Shown here: positions 36,314 to 43,936 of the stretch, piece by piece
How positions within the stretch are numbered: position 1 is the stretch's first letter
How the letters are laid out: the number at the start of each line of letters is the position of its first letter
From: an uncultured Christensenella sp.
GTDB lineage: Bacteria; Bacillota; Clostridia; Christensenellales; UBA3700
Length of the DNA: 64,000 bases
Assembly: GCA_910584635.1 (NCBI GenBank)
Contig: CAJUBA010000001.1
Span: 62,001 to 126,000 of the forward strand
Direction of reading: 5' to 3'
Notes under the pieces: model-generated
What the model saw: only the letters and a program-made list of their open reading frames with translations
Told to the model about the DNA's origin: nothing
Database searches by the model: none
Position numbers and translations under genes: made by a program

Positions 36314-37003
36314 ATGAATAACTACGAAGTTCAACAGATAGCAAAGCAAACAATAGATTTTATAAAATCAGAAATAAAGGTTGGTATGAGTTTGCAGGAA
36401 TTAAGACAAATTGCCGAAAGTAAAATGATTTCACTTGGAGCAACTTCTTTTTGGTATTGGGAGGTAGGCGCATTTGTATTTTCAGGAGATGAAACTACTT
36501 TGTCAATATCGGGCAAACGTTATCGTACTGCAAACAAACTTATTAAAGAAAATGATATAATTACAGTAGATTTAAGTCCTCAGGTCGGGAATACTTGGGG
36601 AGATTACGCTAGAACGTTAATAATTGAAAACGGCGTGGTTGTAAACGATATAAATAAAATAAGCAATACGGAATGGAAAAACGGCTTGCTTATGGAAGAT
36701 AAATTACATCGCGAATTGCTGTCATTTGCCACTCCTAAAACGACGTTTGAAGAATTATACTTTCATATAAACGACTTTATTGTTTCAAATAAATATATAA
36801 ATTTAGATTTTCTAGGCAATTTGGGACATTCTATTGTAACTGATAAATTAGATAGAATATATATCGAGAAAGGAAATAGGGCAACTCTAGGAAGTGTAAG
36901 ATACTTTACTTTTGAACCGCATATATCGGTTAAAGGCTCAAAATATGGTTATAAAAAAGAAAATATTTATTACTTTGACAATAATATATTGATGACGCTT
37001 TAA
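36314..37003 (+). CDS. M24-family metallopeptidase-like protein, AT-rich
   Basis: This 229-residue protein has the pita-bread fold of M24 aminopeptidases (Xaa-Pro aminopeptidase/methionine aminopeptidase group). Metal-ligand-like residues are seen in TVDLSPQVGNTWGDYARTL, NLGHSIVTD and FEPHIS. It lacks the N-terminal domain of full-size prolidases. AGGGGGT lies seven nt before the ATG. Its base composition and codon use are clearly more AT-rich than the flanking genes, which suggests later acquisition, together with the repeat just upstream. The substrate is unknown. Confidence 0.78.
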   Translation: MNNYEVQQIAKQTIDFIKSEIKVGMSLQELRQIAESKMISLGATSFWYWEVGAFVFSGDETTLSISGKRYRTANKLIKENDIITVDLSPQVGNTWGDYARTLIIENGVVVNDINKISNTEWKNGLLMEDKLHRELLSFATPKTTFEELYFHINDFIVSNKYINLDFLGNLGHSIVTDKLDRIYIEKGNRATLGSVRYFTFEPHISVKGSKYGYKKENIYYFDNNILMTL

Positions 37004-37174
37004 TAAATAAAAATAACGCAAGTCGAAAATCAAATATGTTATTTATATGTCAATGATAAATGAAATTGTTGTACTGAAATGGTGAGAAGTATAACTGACG
37101 GACACAGAGGCTGAACTCTAATCACGTTTTACCGCCATTCTGAAAATAAGTAGAGTTTAAGCGCTTCGTTTGGG
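37004..37174. other. Intergenic stretch upstream of the que promoter
   Basis: About 170 bp with no convincing gene or repeat. Minus-strand open frames here are shadows that run into the riboswitch and queD. Confidence 0.5.
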
Positions 37175-37203
37175 TTGACATGCGCGTTGCGGCGTGGTAT
37201 TAT
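37175..37203 (+). promoter_or_regulatory. Promoter of the queuosine operon
   Basis: TTGACA (37175-37180) and TATTAT (37198-37203) are spaced 17 bp, just ahead of the preQ1 riboswitch. Confidence 0.75.
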
Positions 37204-37215
37204 ATAGCCAATTAA

Positions 37216-37319
37216 ACAGACAGTTCGTTTGCGCCATCCTGTCGTTAAACAAAACCAGGGCATCTGAATAGGGATAGTCTTTTTAGGTGCAGTCGTTTTG
37301 TTGCGACTGTACTTTTTTT
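37216..37319 (+). promoter_or_regulatory. PreQ1-I riboswitch with terminator controlling queDECF
   Basis: The P1 stem GACAG (37219-37223) pairs with CTGTC (37239-37243). It is followed by the A-rich tail GTTAAACAAAACCAGGG (37244-37260), which closely resembles the preQ1-I riboswitch tail GUUAACAAAACAAGG of Thermoanaerobacter tengcongensis. An intrinsic terminator (37287-37295 with 37104+, i.e. stem to 37312) with seven Ts follows. When preQ1 or a related deazaguanine binds, the terminator should form and shut off synthesis genes. The downstream que genes fit perfectly. Confidence 0.8.
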
Positions 37320-37335
37320 GCGCAAAGGGAGAGAT

Positions 37336-37755
37336 ATGTATTATATAAAAACTAAGGCTTGTTTTGACAGCGCGCACTTTCTTCACGGATATAACGGCAA
37401 GTGCGCAAATATTCACGGTCATCACTGGATTGTGGAAGTAAAGATATGCGGCGACAAATTGCAAGACAGCGGCGAAAAGCGCGGTATGCTTCTGGACTTC
37501 GGCGATTTTAAGAAGGCGGTCAAAGAGATTGCAGAAGGTTTTGACCATACGCTTATTTATGAAAAAAGCACACTTAAGCCTACAACTCTTGTTGCGCTAA
37601 AAGATGAAGGCTTTTCATTGGTTGAAACGGATTTCAGACCCACCGCCGAAAACTTTGCCGCGTACATATACGCCGATCTTTGCAAAAGGGGTTTGCCCGT
37701 TTTCAGCGTGGCTGTGTACGAATCTCCCGAAAACTGCGCAGTGTATGGAGAGTGA
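37336..37755 (+). CDS. queD: 6-carboxytetrahydropterin synthase
   Basis: QueD converts dihydroneopterin triphosphate to 6-carboxytetrahydropterin, the first committed step to 7-deazaguanine in queuosine synthesis. The protein has 139 residues. It shows the catalytic cysteine and zinc histidines in CFDSAHFLHGYNGKCANIHGHHW and the later DHTLIYE segment. The ATG at 37336 is preceded by AAAGGGAGAG, just after the terminator of the preQ1 leader; a TTG at 37318 lies inside the terminator and is rejected. Its stop is one nt before the queE start. Confidence 0.93.
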   Translation: MYYIKTKACFDSAHFLHGYNGKCANIHGHHWIVEVKICGDKLQDSGEKRGMLLDFGDFKKAVKEIAEGFDHTLIYEKSTLKPTTLVALKDEGFSLVETDFRPTAENFAAYIYADLCKRGLPVFSVAVYESPENCAVYGE

Positions 37756-37756
37756 T

Positions 37757-38422
37757 ATGCGCTGTTTTAGAGTTGCCGAAAAGTTTATAAGCATAAACGG
37801 CGAAGGTTCTCGCGCGGGCGAACTAGCCGTATTTCTACGGTTTTGCGGCTGTAATCTCAATTGCGGCTACTGCGATACGCGCTGGGCAAATACCTCCGAC
37901 GTAAAATATGAACTTATTTCTGCGGAAGAACTTGTTGCATACGTGAAATCAACGGGAGTAAAAAACGTTACCCTTACGGGCGGCGAACCGCTTTTACAGA
38001 CGAATATTGCGTATCTTATAGAACTGTTGGGAGAGTCCGGCTCTGAAGTCGAAATAGAAACCAACGGGAGCGTGCCGTTGAAAAATATCGTTTCTCTTTC
38101 GCCACGTCCTGCCGTTACCGCCGATTATAAACTTCCTTCAAGCGGAATGGAAAAATATATGCTGACCGAAAATTTTGCATACCTTACGTTTCGCGACGCG
38201 GTCAAGTTTGTTGTTGGGGATATTTGCGATTTGGTTCGCGCGGAAGAGATTATAAACGTGTACGAACTTACAGACAGGTGTCGCGTTTATTTCAGTCCCG
38301 TGTTCGGAAAAATCAAGCCCGAAGAAATAGCGGAGTTTATGAAAGCGCGTAAACTTAACGGCGTACGCCTGCAATTACAGTTGCATAAAATCATCTGGGA
38401 TCCCGATATGCGCGGGGTATAG
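37757..38422 (+). CDS. queE: 7-carboxy-7-deazaguanine synthase, radical SAM
   Basis: QueE uses a radical SAM 4Fe-4S cluster to rearrange 6-carboxytetrahydropterin to 7-carboxy-7-deazaguanine. The protein has 221 residues. The cluster motif is CGCNLNCGYCDTRW (CxxxCxxC pattern) near residue 28, preceded by the substrate-binding ISINGEG region, and the GGEPLLQ SAM motif follows. The ATG at 37757 is one nt past the queD stop and has GGAG nearby; the longer open frame upstream overlaps queD and is a shadow. The next gene is a small ORF and then queC. Confidence 0.93.
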   Translation: MRCFRVAEKFISINGEGSRAGELAVFLRFCGCNLNCGYCDTRWANTSDVKYELISAEELVAYVKSTGVKNVTLTGGEPLLQTNIAYLIELLGESGSEVEIETNGSVPLKNIVSLSPRPAVTADYKLPSSGMEKYMLTENFAYLTFRDAVKFVVGDICDLVRAEEIINVYELTDRCRVYFSPVFGKIKPEEIAEFMKARKLNGVRLQLQLHKIIWDPDMRGV

Positions 38423-38430
38423 GAGAAAGT

Positions 38431-38616
38431 ATGGATACTAAAGAAATAGAAAAGCATATATGTGGGTTATTGATCGGCGTAAGGATAGATGGCTGCCGCA
38501 GATGTATGACCTCATACGGAATAAAAAACGTATCGTCAAAAACGGTTATTAAAAAATACTTTGACGCGTTCAAAGACGACGTTTGTCTGCAAAATCTTTT
38601 GGGGGACAGGGTATGA
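38431..38616 (+). CDS. Small protein in the queuosine operon, unknown function
   Basis: This 61-residue protein is not recognised. It starts with AGGAGAAAGT at ideal distance, lies eight nt after queE and shares ATGA with the queC start, so it is probably translated. Three cysteines (residues 11, 22, 25, two as CRRC) and a helical amphipathic middle are visible. No signal peptide or membrane segment. It could be a small partner of QueC or QueE, but this is only from position. Confidence 0.6.
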   Translation: MDTKEIEKHICGLLIGVRIDGCRRCMTSYGIKNVSSKTVIKKYFDAFKDDVCLQNLLGDRV

Positions 38617-39299
38617 AAGCGCTTGTTTTATTAAGCGGAGGCGTAGACAGCGCAACCTGTCTTGGGTTGGCGGTTCAAAAGTACGGCGCGACGGAAGTTT
38701 CGGCGCTTTCAGTTTATTACGGTCAGACCCACAGTAAAGAACTTGACGCCGCGCAAAAAGTTGCCGACTTTTACGGTGTTTCTTTGAAGCGCCTTGACCT
38801 TTCGGTCATATTCGAAGGCTCGGATTGTTCGCTCTTGGCGGATTCGCCCAATGATATACCTCTGCAAAGTTATGCCGAACAGATTTCGGTAACGGGCGGG
38901 AAACCAGTTTCAACCTACGTCCCTTTCAGGAACGGGCTGTTTCTTTCTGCGGCGGCAAGCGTGGCGCTGTCGCAAGGTTGCGAGGAGATATATTACGGCG
39001 CGCACGGCGACGACGCGGCGGGCAATGCTTATCCCGATTGCAGCGAAAAATTCAATTCTGCGATGGGAGAAGCGATTTATACGGGTAGCGGCGGTCAACT
39101 TAAAATTCTTGCGCCATTTGTAAATTTTAACAAATCTAAGGTTGTAAAAATGGGACTTGAACTCGGCGTTCCGTATAAATATACGTGGAGTTGCTATTCG
39201 GGCGGCGAAAAACCTTGCGGCGTATGCGCTACCTGTCGCGACCGCGCCACGGCATTTATGAACAACGGAATAGAGGATCCTGCAAGAAAAGGAGAATAA
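38613..39299 (+). CDS. queC: 7-cyano-7-deazaguanine (preQ0) synthase
   Basis: QueC converts 7-carboxy-7-deazaguanine to preQ0 with ATP and ammonia. The protein has 228 residues. The ATP-pyrophosphatase loop SGGVDSATCLGLA is at residues 8-20, and the zinc cysteines are in CYSGGEKPCGVCATCRDR near the end. The ATG at 38613 overlaps the upstream stop (ATGA). queF follows one nt after the stop. The start is fixed by the overlap and by the loss of homology upstream. Confidence 0.94.
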   Translation: MKALVLLSGGVDSATCLGLAVQKYGATEVSALSVYYGQTHSKELDAAQKVADFYGVSLKRLDLSVIFEGSDCSLLADSPNDIPLQSYAEQISVTGGKPVSTYVPFRNGLFLSAAASVALSQGCEEIYYGAHGDDAAGNAYPDCSEKFNSAMGEAIYTGSGGQLKILAPFVNFNKSKVVKMGLELGVPYKYTWSCYSGGEKPCGVCATCRDRATAFMNNGIEDPARKGE

Positions 39300-39300
39300 T

Positions 39301-39792
39301 ATGTCAAGAGAAAAACAGAAAGAAGGCATTACTTTGCTCGGTAACAACAACACTAAATATCCGCAGACTTATGATACGTCTGTTTTGGAAACGTTTACAA
39401 ACAAACACCCGGAAAGAGACTATTTCGTAAAGTTCAACTGTCCCGAATTCACAAGTCTTTGCCCCATTACGGGGCAGCCGGATTTTGCCACGGTCTATAT
39501 TTCGTACGTACCGCGTGAAAAGATGGTTGAAAGCAAGTCTTTAAAGCTGTATCTTTTCGGGTTCAGAAACCGCGGCGATTTCCACGAAGATTGCGTGAAC
39601 ATAATTATGAACGACCTTATTGATTTGATGGACCCTGCATACATTGAAGTATTTGGCAAGTTTTTACCCCGCGGCGGAATTTCCATAGACCCATATTGCA
39701 ATTACGGCAAAAAGGGGACAAAGTGGGAAGAGGTAGCATGGGACAGGCTTTCGCGCCACGATATGTACCCCGAAAAAATAGACAACAGATAA
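39301..39792 (+). CDS. queF: NADPH-dependent preQ0 reductase
   Basis: QueF reduces the nitrile of preQ0 to the amine of preQ1. The protein has 163 residues, the short unimodular type. The catalytic cysteine lies in EFTSLCPITGQPDF and the substrate glutamate in FHEDCVN. AAAGGAG precedes the ATG, one nt after queC. It is the last gene of the preQ1-controlled operon. folE, the GTP cyclohydrolase often found with this set, is absent here. Confidence 0.95.
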   Translation: MSREKQKEGITLLGNNNTKYPQTYDTSVLETFTNKHPERDYFVKFNCPEFTSLCPITGQPDFATVYISYVPREKMVESKSLKLYLFGFRNRGDFHEDCVNIIMNDLIDLMDPAYIEVFGKFLPRGGISIDPYCNYGKKGTKWEEVAWDRLSRHDMYPEKIDNR

Positions 39793-39793
39793 T

Positions 39794-39830
39794 AAAAGGC
39801 GGACTGTGTCCGCTTTTATTCTTTTATTTA
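39794..39830 (+). terminator. Terminator of the queuosine operon
   Basis: A stem (39794-39804 with 39808-39817, one bulge) is followed by a T-rich tail (TTATTCTTTTATTTA) two nt after the queF stop. Confidence 0.7.
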
Positions 39831-39957
39831 GAGTCCGCTTGTTTTCGTATAATGAGTGGCAAAATTTTTTGCTATGTTTGACCCAAAAATTAAGAAAGAG
39901 TAAGACAGAGAATAATAAATCCCGTCGCGGCAAAAAGGGTAACTAATGATAAAATGC

Positions 39958-41562
39958 CTATAATGGGAATTTTCGCATAAAACAAGACACACGCAATGGA
40001 GTAATTTGTGCGCTCCTTTTGCGTGTGTCTTGGTGGTGCACCATAGACGATAAAGGTTGAACCTTTAATTCGTCAATAGCCTTGTCGTTATCGGCAAGGC
40101 TTATTTCTTTAATGTCCTTTTCGTTTCCGAAAGTCAGATAAGTTACGATTTCGTCATCATAAACAAACACCTTGTAAACAAGGTTGTCAATGAGTAGTTT
40201 TTGGTATTCCTTGTCGTTCGGGTCGCCTTTTAGCATTTCAGCAATAAAGTCAATGATTTTCTCTTTCGTTTGTTTCTCGCCCCGTTCAAGTTCGATTTGC
40301 GCCTTGCTTGCCGATAAGTCTTTTATAAGTATTTCAATCTCTTGCATTTTCTTTTCAATATTCGCCCGTAGCATATCATTCCGCGCCAAAATAAAAGCGT
40401 TTGTCAGTTGTTCCGCCTCGTCTTGCGCGTGGCGTATTCGCGCCTCTATGCTCCGCAAACTGTCCTCGCCCGTGCGCTTTTCGTAATAGTTTATCGTGTC
40501 TTGCGCGACAAGTTCGGCGTTTTCCCGTCTGCTCAAAAAGTCGTAAACGGCGTTCGCAACCGTAAATTCAAGGTTGTTTTTGTTCTCGCTCGATTTACGG
40601 CAACCGCCTTTCCGCTTGCTGTGGCAAACGTAATAATAGTGCTTTGCTCCCGTGTGGCTCGTACCGCCGCCCGCCGTCATACTGTCGCCGCAGTAGCCGC
40701 AAAAGGCTTTCCCCGTGAGTATATACGGCTCAACCGCCGAATTTGCACCCGCTAAAATCTTGTTCTTTTCAAGCCGCTTTTGCACCGCCGCAAAGGTGGC
40801 TTTATCTATGATGGCGGGGTATGTATTAGTGCAAACTCTCTTTCCGTGCATACAGTCGCCCGTATATTTGCGGTTTCGTAACCAGTTTTCAAACGTGCGG
40901 TATGTAAAGGGCTTGCCCTTGTAAAGTATATGCCGCTTGTTCAACTCGTCCGCGATTTCCTTTTTCGGCGTTCCGTGCGCGTATTCCGTGAAAATGAAAC
41001 GGACGATTTCGGCTTTTTCTTCGTCTATGGCTACGCGGTGTATAATGCCCTTGTTGCCGCGCTTGTCGGTGTCAATAAGTTTGTACCCGTAAATGAGAGT
41101 GCCGCCGCAATAAGTGCCGTTCTTAACGCTTGTGTCAAGTCCGTCGTGTACGCGCTTGGAAAGGCGTTGCGAATACTTTTCGTCGTTCCATTCCAAAAAC
41201 ATTTCGTAGAACTCGCCGCCCTCGTCATTGCTTACGGGTTCGGTTGCCGAAACAACCCGTATGCCGTACCGCTTTTTCAACTGCGCCTTATACATTATGC
41301 TGTCCACGCGATTACGGGCGAAACGGTCAAACTTATAGACAATGATTTGCTCGAACGCGCCGCTTTCGGCATCGGCTATCATTTTTTGAAAGTCGGGGCG
41401 GTGGTCGTTCGTTCCCGAACGTGCTTTGTCCTTGTAGGCTTTTACAACGGTGTAGCCGTTGCTTTCGGCGTACTCGGTGCAAATGCGAATTTGCCCCTCA
41501 ATGCTTTGCTCGTTTTGCCCTTGCGAGGAATAGCGGGCATAGATAACTGCGTTTTTGTTCAT
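39958..41562 (-). CDS. Large serine recombinase (integrase) of the mobile element
   Basis: This 534-residue protein has the serine-recombinase catalytic domain with YARYSSQGQNEQSIEGQI at residues 8-25 (nucleophile Ser12), FDRFARNRVDS and the RLSKRVHDGL linker, then the recombinase domain, a zinc ribbon (CGYCGDSM ... CHSKRKGGCRKSS) and a coiled-coil (about 370-440), the full large-serine-recombinase layout. It likely integrates and excises the element. Its start has an AGGAGCAGA site. The last ~22 codons, after VHHQD, run across the left attachment core into host DNA that reads as the tRNA-Leu terminator, so the C-terminal tail depends on integration state. Confidence 0.92.
   Translation of the reverse strand: MNKNAVIYARYSSQGQNEQSIEGQIRICTEYAESNGYTVVKAYKDKARSGTNDHRPDFQKMIADAESGAFEQIIVYKFDRFARNRVDSIMYKAQLKKRYGIRVVSATEPVSNDEGGEFYEMFLEWNDEKYSQRLSKRVHDGLDTSVKNGTYCGGTLIYGYKLIDTDKRGNKGIIHRVAIDEEKAEIVRFIFTEYAHGTPKKEIADELNKRHILYKGKPFTYRTFENWLRNRKYTGDCMHGKRVCTNTYPAIIDKATFAAVQKRLEKNKILAGANSAVEPYILTGKAFCGYCGDSMTAGGGTSHTGAKHYYYVCHSKRKGGCRKSSENKNNLEFTVANAVYDFLSRRENAELVAQDTINYYEKRTGEDSLRSIEARIRHAQDEAEQLTNAFILARNDMLRANIEKKMQEIEILIKDLSASKAQIELERGEKQTKEKIIDFIAEMLKGDPNDKEYQKLLIDNLVYKVFVYDDEIVTYLTFGNEKDIKEISLADNDKAIDELKVQPLSSMVHHQDTRKRSAQITPLRVSCFMRKFPL
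39983..40032 (-). terminator. Displaced terminator of tRNA-Leu(GAG)
   Basis: An imperfect 19/20-bp inverted repeat (39983-40001 with 40013-40032) reads on the minus strand as a hairpin directly after ACCA, followed by TTGTTTTAT. This is what one expects right after a tRNA's CCA end. The tRNA itself is 6 kb away, on the other side of the mobile element, so this hairpin was probably its terminator before integration. Confidence 0.6.
40026..40035. repeat. Left attachment core (attL)
   Basis: The 10-bp sequence tgtcttggtg recurs at 46076-46085; including neighbours, 12 of 13 bases match. On the minus strand it reads caccaagaca, the CCA end of a tRNA and its first downstream bases. It lies in the 3' arm of the displaced tRNA terminator. 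Confidence 0.6.
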
Positions 41563-41605
41563 TGTCTGCTCCTTTGCGCCGTCCGTGCGGACTGCGGCTT
41601 AAAAA

Positions 41606-41790
41606 TTTTGTTGTTCGCTTTGGTGCTTACCGTCTTAACCAGCAAAAAATGCCGCCGCAGGCAAATTGTCAAGGGTTTGCGCCGAAGGCGACGACGGTTT
41701 TATGCCTTACGGGAGATAAATCGTCGCCCTTGATAATTTGTCAAGGCGGCGTATTCCGTCCACAGACGGTAAGCACAAGCGAACACAAAA
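41606..41790. repeat. Long nested inverted repeat between recombinase and TetR genes
   Basis: Three arm pairs nest around one centre: 41606-41634 with 41765-41790, 41651-41675 with 41727-41750, and 41687-41694 with 41721-41728. Pairing is imperfect but continuous over about 185 bp. The motif attTGTCAAGG occurs on both sides and is itself partly palindromic. The remainder of 41563-41930 holds no gene. It could be a recombination accessory site, a single-strand origin or a structured RNA. Confidence 0.55.
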
Positions 41791-41871
41791 GACTATTAAA
41801 CATTTACCGAAAAATATTTTGTGCTATGCCGATATTATACCATACAATGAACGAAAAGCCAAATAAAACGC

Positions 41872-41915
41872 TTGACTTTCTTTACTGAAAGTATTATTAT
41901 TTTACTAATAGTTAA
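41872..41915 (+). promoter_or_regulatory. TetR gene promoter with tandem dyad operators
   Basis: TTGACT (41872-41877) and TATTAT (41895-41900) are spaced 17 bp. Two units, tttactgaaagtatt (41881-41895) and tttactaatagttaa (41901-41915), each with an ACT-N3-AGT dyad, flank and overlap the -10 box with a 20-bp period. A TetR dimer pair binding here would block its own promoter. Confidence 0.6.
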
Positions 41916-41930
41916 ATATAGGAGCATATT

Positions 41931-42554
41931 ATGAACACAAGAACTCAAAGGACTATTACATTTAATCGTCGTAACATTTTAGACGCCGCTGACAAACTGT
42001 TTTGCAAAAATGGTGTTGAAAAGACGACAATGGAACAACTTGCGGCAGAGGCAGGTTATAGCAAGCCTACTTTATACGGCTATTTCAAAGATAAAGACGA
42101 GGTATATTTTGCGCTCGTTTTGGAGTTTATGGAAAAGATAGTCGTTAAAGTCGATAAAGCAATCGACGATAAAACCGCTTTTGAGAATACGTTCGCAAAA
42201 ATCTGTCAAGATGTTTTTCGGCTTGCAACCCGTTACCCGCTCTATTTCGAGGGGCTTATCGGAACAATAAACGTAAATATAAAAGCCGACGATACGCCGC
42301 AAATTTATAAGGACATATACCATTTGGGCGAGGTATTAAACGAAAAACTAATTGCGATATTACAGCAAGGAAAAGACGAAGGAATAATCAACGCCGCGCT
42401 TGATAATTCAGCAATTTTATTATTCGTTTGGAGTTCGGTTGCGGGTATTATCAGAATGATAAATCACAAAAAAGACTATTTGAAAATTCTGCAATTAAGC
42501 GAAAAAGACTTTTCGGCGTTTTGCTTTGAAAGGCTGCTATGCGCTTGTAAATAA
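41931..42554 (+). CDS. TetR/AcrR-family transcription regulator
   Basis: This 207-residue protein has the N-terminal TetR helix-turn-helix (RRNILDAADKLFCKNGVEKTTMEQLAAEAGYSKPTLY region, residues 12-46) and a helical ligand-binding domain. It is the first gene of a three-gene cargo operon and probably represses that operon through the dyads in its promoter. AGGAGCATATT precedes the ATG. The ligand is unknown; relatives respond to antibiotics, dyes or lipids. It lies divergently from the recombinase across a long inverted repeat. Confidence 0.9.
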   Translation: MNTRTQRTITFNRRNILDAADKLFCKNGVEKTTMEQLAAEAGYSKPTLYGYFKDKDEVYFALVLEFMEKIVVKVDKAIDDKTAFENTFAKICQDVFRLATRYPLYFEGLIGTINVNIKADDTPQIYKDIYHLGEVLNEKLIAILQQGKDEGIINAALDNSAILLFVWSSVAGIIRMINHKKDYLKILQLSEKDFSAFCFERLLCACK

Positions 42555-42566
42555 GGGGCAAATATT

Positions 42567-43676
42567 ATGATAAGGAAAAAGAAAATTATGATTATTGTAT
42601 TTTCGATTATAGGCGCGGTCATTGTCGCATTGTCCGCTGTTCTGACTGCGGCGGCAATTATGGGCAGACCGTTGAAAGTCAATCCGTCGCGCAAATTAGA
42701 CGGCGTAAGCGACGATATACAAAATGCGTTGTGGTATTCTTCTATCGCGGCTAATTCTCACAATACGCAAATGTGGAGTGTTAAACTCTACCCGAACGAA
42801 AACCGTTTGCAAATTTCAATAGACGAAAGTCGCGTATTAGGTGTAGTAGATAGCGAAAAGCGCGAGGCTTATATTTCGCTTGGTTGCTATGTAGAAACAA
42901 TGAGCGTTGCGTTTAGCGCATACGGCTATGATACACAAATAAACTGCAACGATTTGTCCGTGCAAGTTGCATATCAAAAACGCGAAAACGCAACTGTCGA
43001 TACCGTCAAACTTTCATTGATTGATAAACGGCATACCGATAAATCGGCGTACTCAAACGGAAAAATCAAACAAGAAACGGCAACCGCTTTATTAAGTAAA
43101 TATTCCGATATATCGCTCTATCAAAACGGCGACGAAAATTTTGATTATATAAAACGCATTTCAATGGACGCGGTTACGGTGCAATCGGCAAATCAAGCAT
43201 ACCGCGACGAATTAGCGGAATGGATGCGCTTTTCCGATAAGGAAGCCGAAAACAAATTAGACGGCATAACTGCCGATATGATAGGCTTAAAAGGCATAGT
43301 CAAAACTTTCTATTATTGGACGACGACAAGAGAAAGTGCAAAAGGCGATAAATTCGCACAACAAGGAATTGACACGGCGAACAAGCAACTGAATAATTGC
43401 GGCGCGTTCGCCGTTATTACGGGCGGCAATACCTTTGAAGAATTGATTAGCACGGGCAGAAAAACGCAAGCATTTTGGTTTGACTGTACCGAAAACAATA
43501 TAGCAGTACAACCTTTTTCCGCCGCATTGGAAACTCAACCGTTTTGTTCGTCTATACAAACCGATTTAGGCGTTACCGCGCCTGTGCAAATGATTTTGCG
43601 GTTGGGCTATGTGGACGAATATGGCACAAATTGCGGACTGCGGCGCAATCTTTCTGACTATATCGAGGTTATATGA
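42567..43676 (+). CDS. Membrane-anchored nitroreductase-like protein (Acg type)
   Basis: This 369-residue protein has one N-terminal membrane segment (about residues 6-30), then a nitroreductase-like fold. The region WYSSIAANSHNTQMWSVKL and the later KRHTDKSAYS segment resemble the Acg/nitroreductase family, whose members bind FMN (and in the Acg group, possibly deplete it). The C-terminal segment PVQMILRLGYVDEYG is also typical. It begins 12 nt after tetR and overlaps the zinc-ribbon gene by ATGA. It probably is resistance-type or redox cargo; substrate unknown. Confidence 0.75.
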   Translation: MIRKKKIMIIVFSIIGAVIVALSAVLTAAAIMGRPLKVNPSRKLDGVSDDIQNALWYSSIAANSHNTQMWSVKLYPNENRLQISIDESRVLGVVDSEKREAYISLGCYVETMSVAFSAYGYDTQINCNDLSVQVAYQKRENATVDTVKLSLIDKRHTDKSAYSNGKIKQETATALLSKYSDISLYQNGDENFDYIKRISMDAVTVQSANQAYRDELAEWMRFSDKEAENKLDGITADMIGLKGIVKTFYYWTTTRESAKGDKFAQQGIDTANKQLNNCGAFAVITGGNTFEELISTGRKTQAFWFDCTENNIAVQPFSAALETQPFCSSIQTDLGVTAPVQMILRLGYVDEYGTNCGLRRNLSDYIEVI

Positions 43677-43834
43677 CAAACTACGTTGTATGCCCAGACT
43701 GCGGGTATAAATTGTTTAAGTTAGGCGACGGCTCGAACGCGGAAATACTTTGTCCGAAATGCAAATTGAAATTACAAATAGAAATCAAGGACAGCAAAAT
43801 CATTATTCAAAAAGTATTGGCTGATAAAATCTAA
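43673..43834 (+). CDS. Small zinc-ribbon protein
   Basis: This 53-residue protein is encoded from ATG 43673, which shares ATGA with the nitroreductase stop. Two cysteine knuckles, CPDCGYKL and CPKCKLKL, separated by 17 residues, form a zinc ribbon or rubredoxin-like site. The rest is a short lysine-rich strand. It is probably translated by coupling with the upstream gene. As a metal-binding mini-protein next to a flavoprotein it could pass electrons, but this is a guess. Confidence 0.65.
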   Translation: MTNYVVCPDCGYKLFKLGDGSNAEILCPKCKLKLQIEIKDSKIIIQKVLADKI

Positions 43835-43861
43835 CAACCGAATAAAACTTTATAGCAAATA

Positions 43862-43936
43862 AAGAATTGAGTGTACGAAAGTAAAACGACAAAATAACTT
43901 TCGGGAGCAGTAAATGGCGCACTCAATTCTTTTTTT
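43862..43936 (+). terminator. Long-stem structured terminator of the cargo operon
   Basis: Arms 43862-43873 and 43920-43931 form a 12-bp stem whose loop holds an inner 7-bp stem (43876-43882 with 43897-43903). Seven or more Ts follow. It may end the cargo transcript or be a separate small RNA. Confidence 0.6.

Noticed and set aside
39800..39957. Left border of the mobile element placed beyond the recombinase stop
   Set aside because: No direct repeat with the right side was found here, whereas the 10-bp core at 40026 also explains the displaced tRNA terminator.
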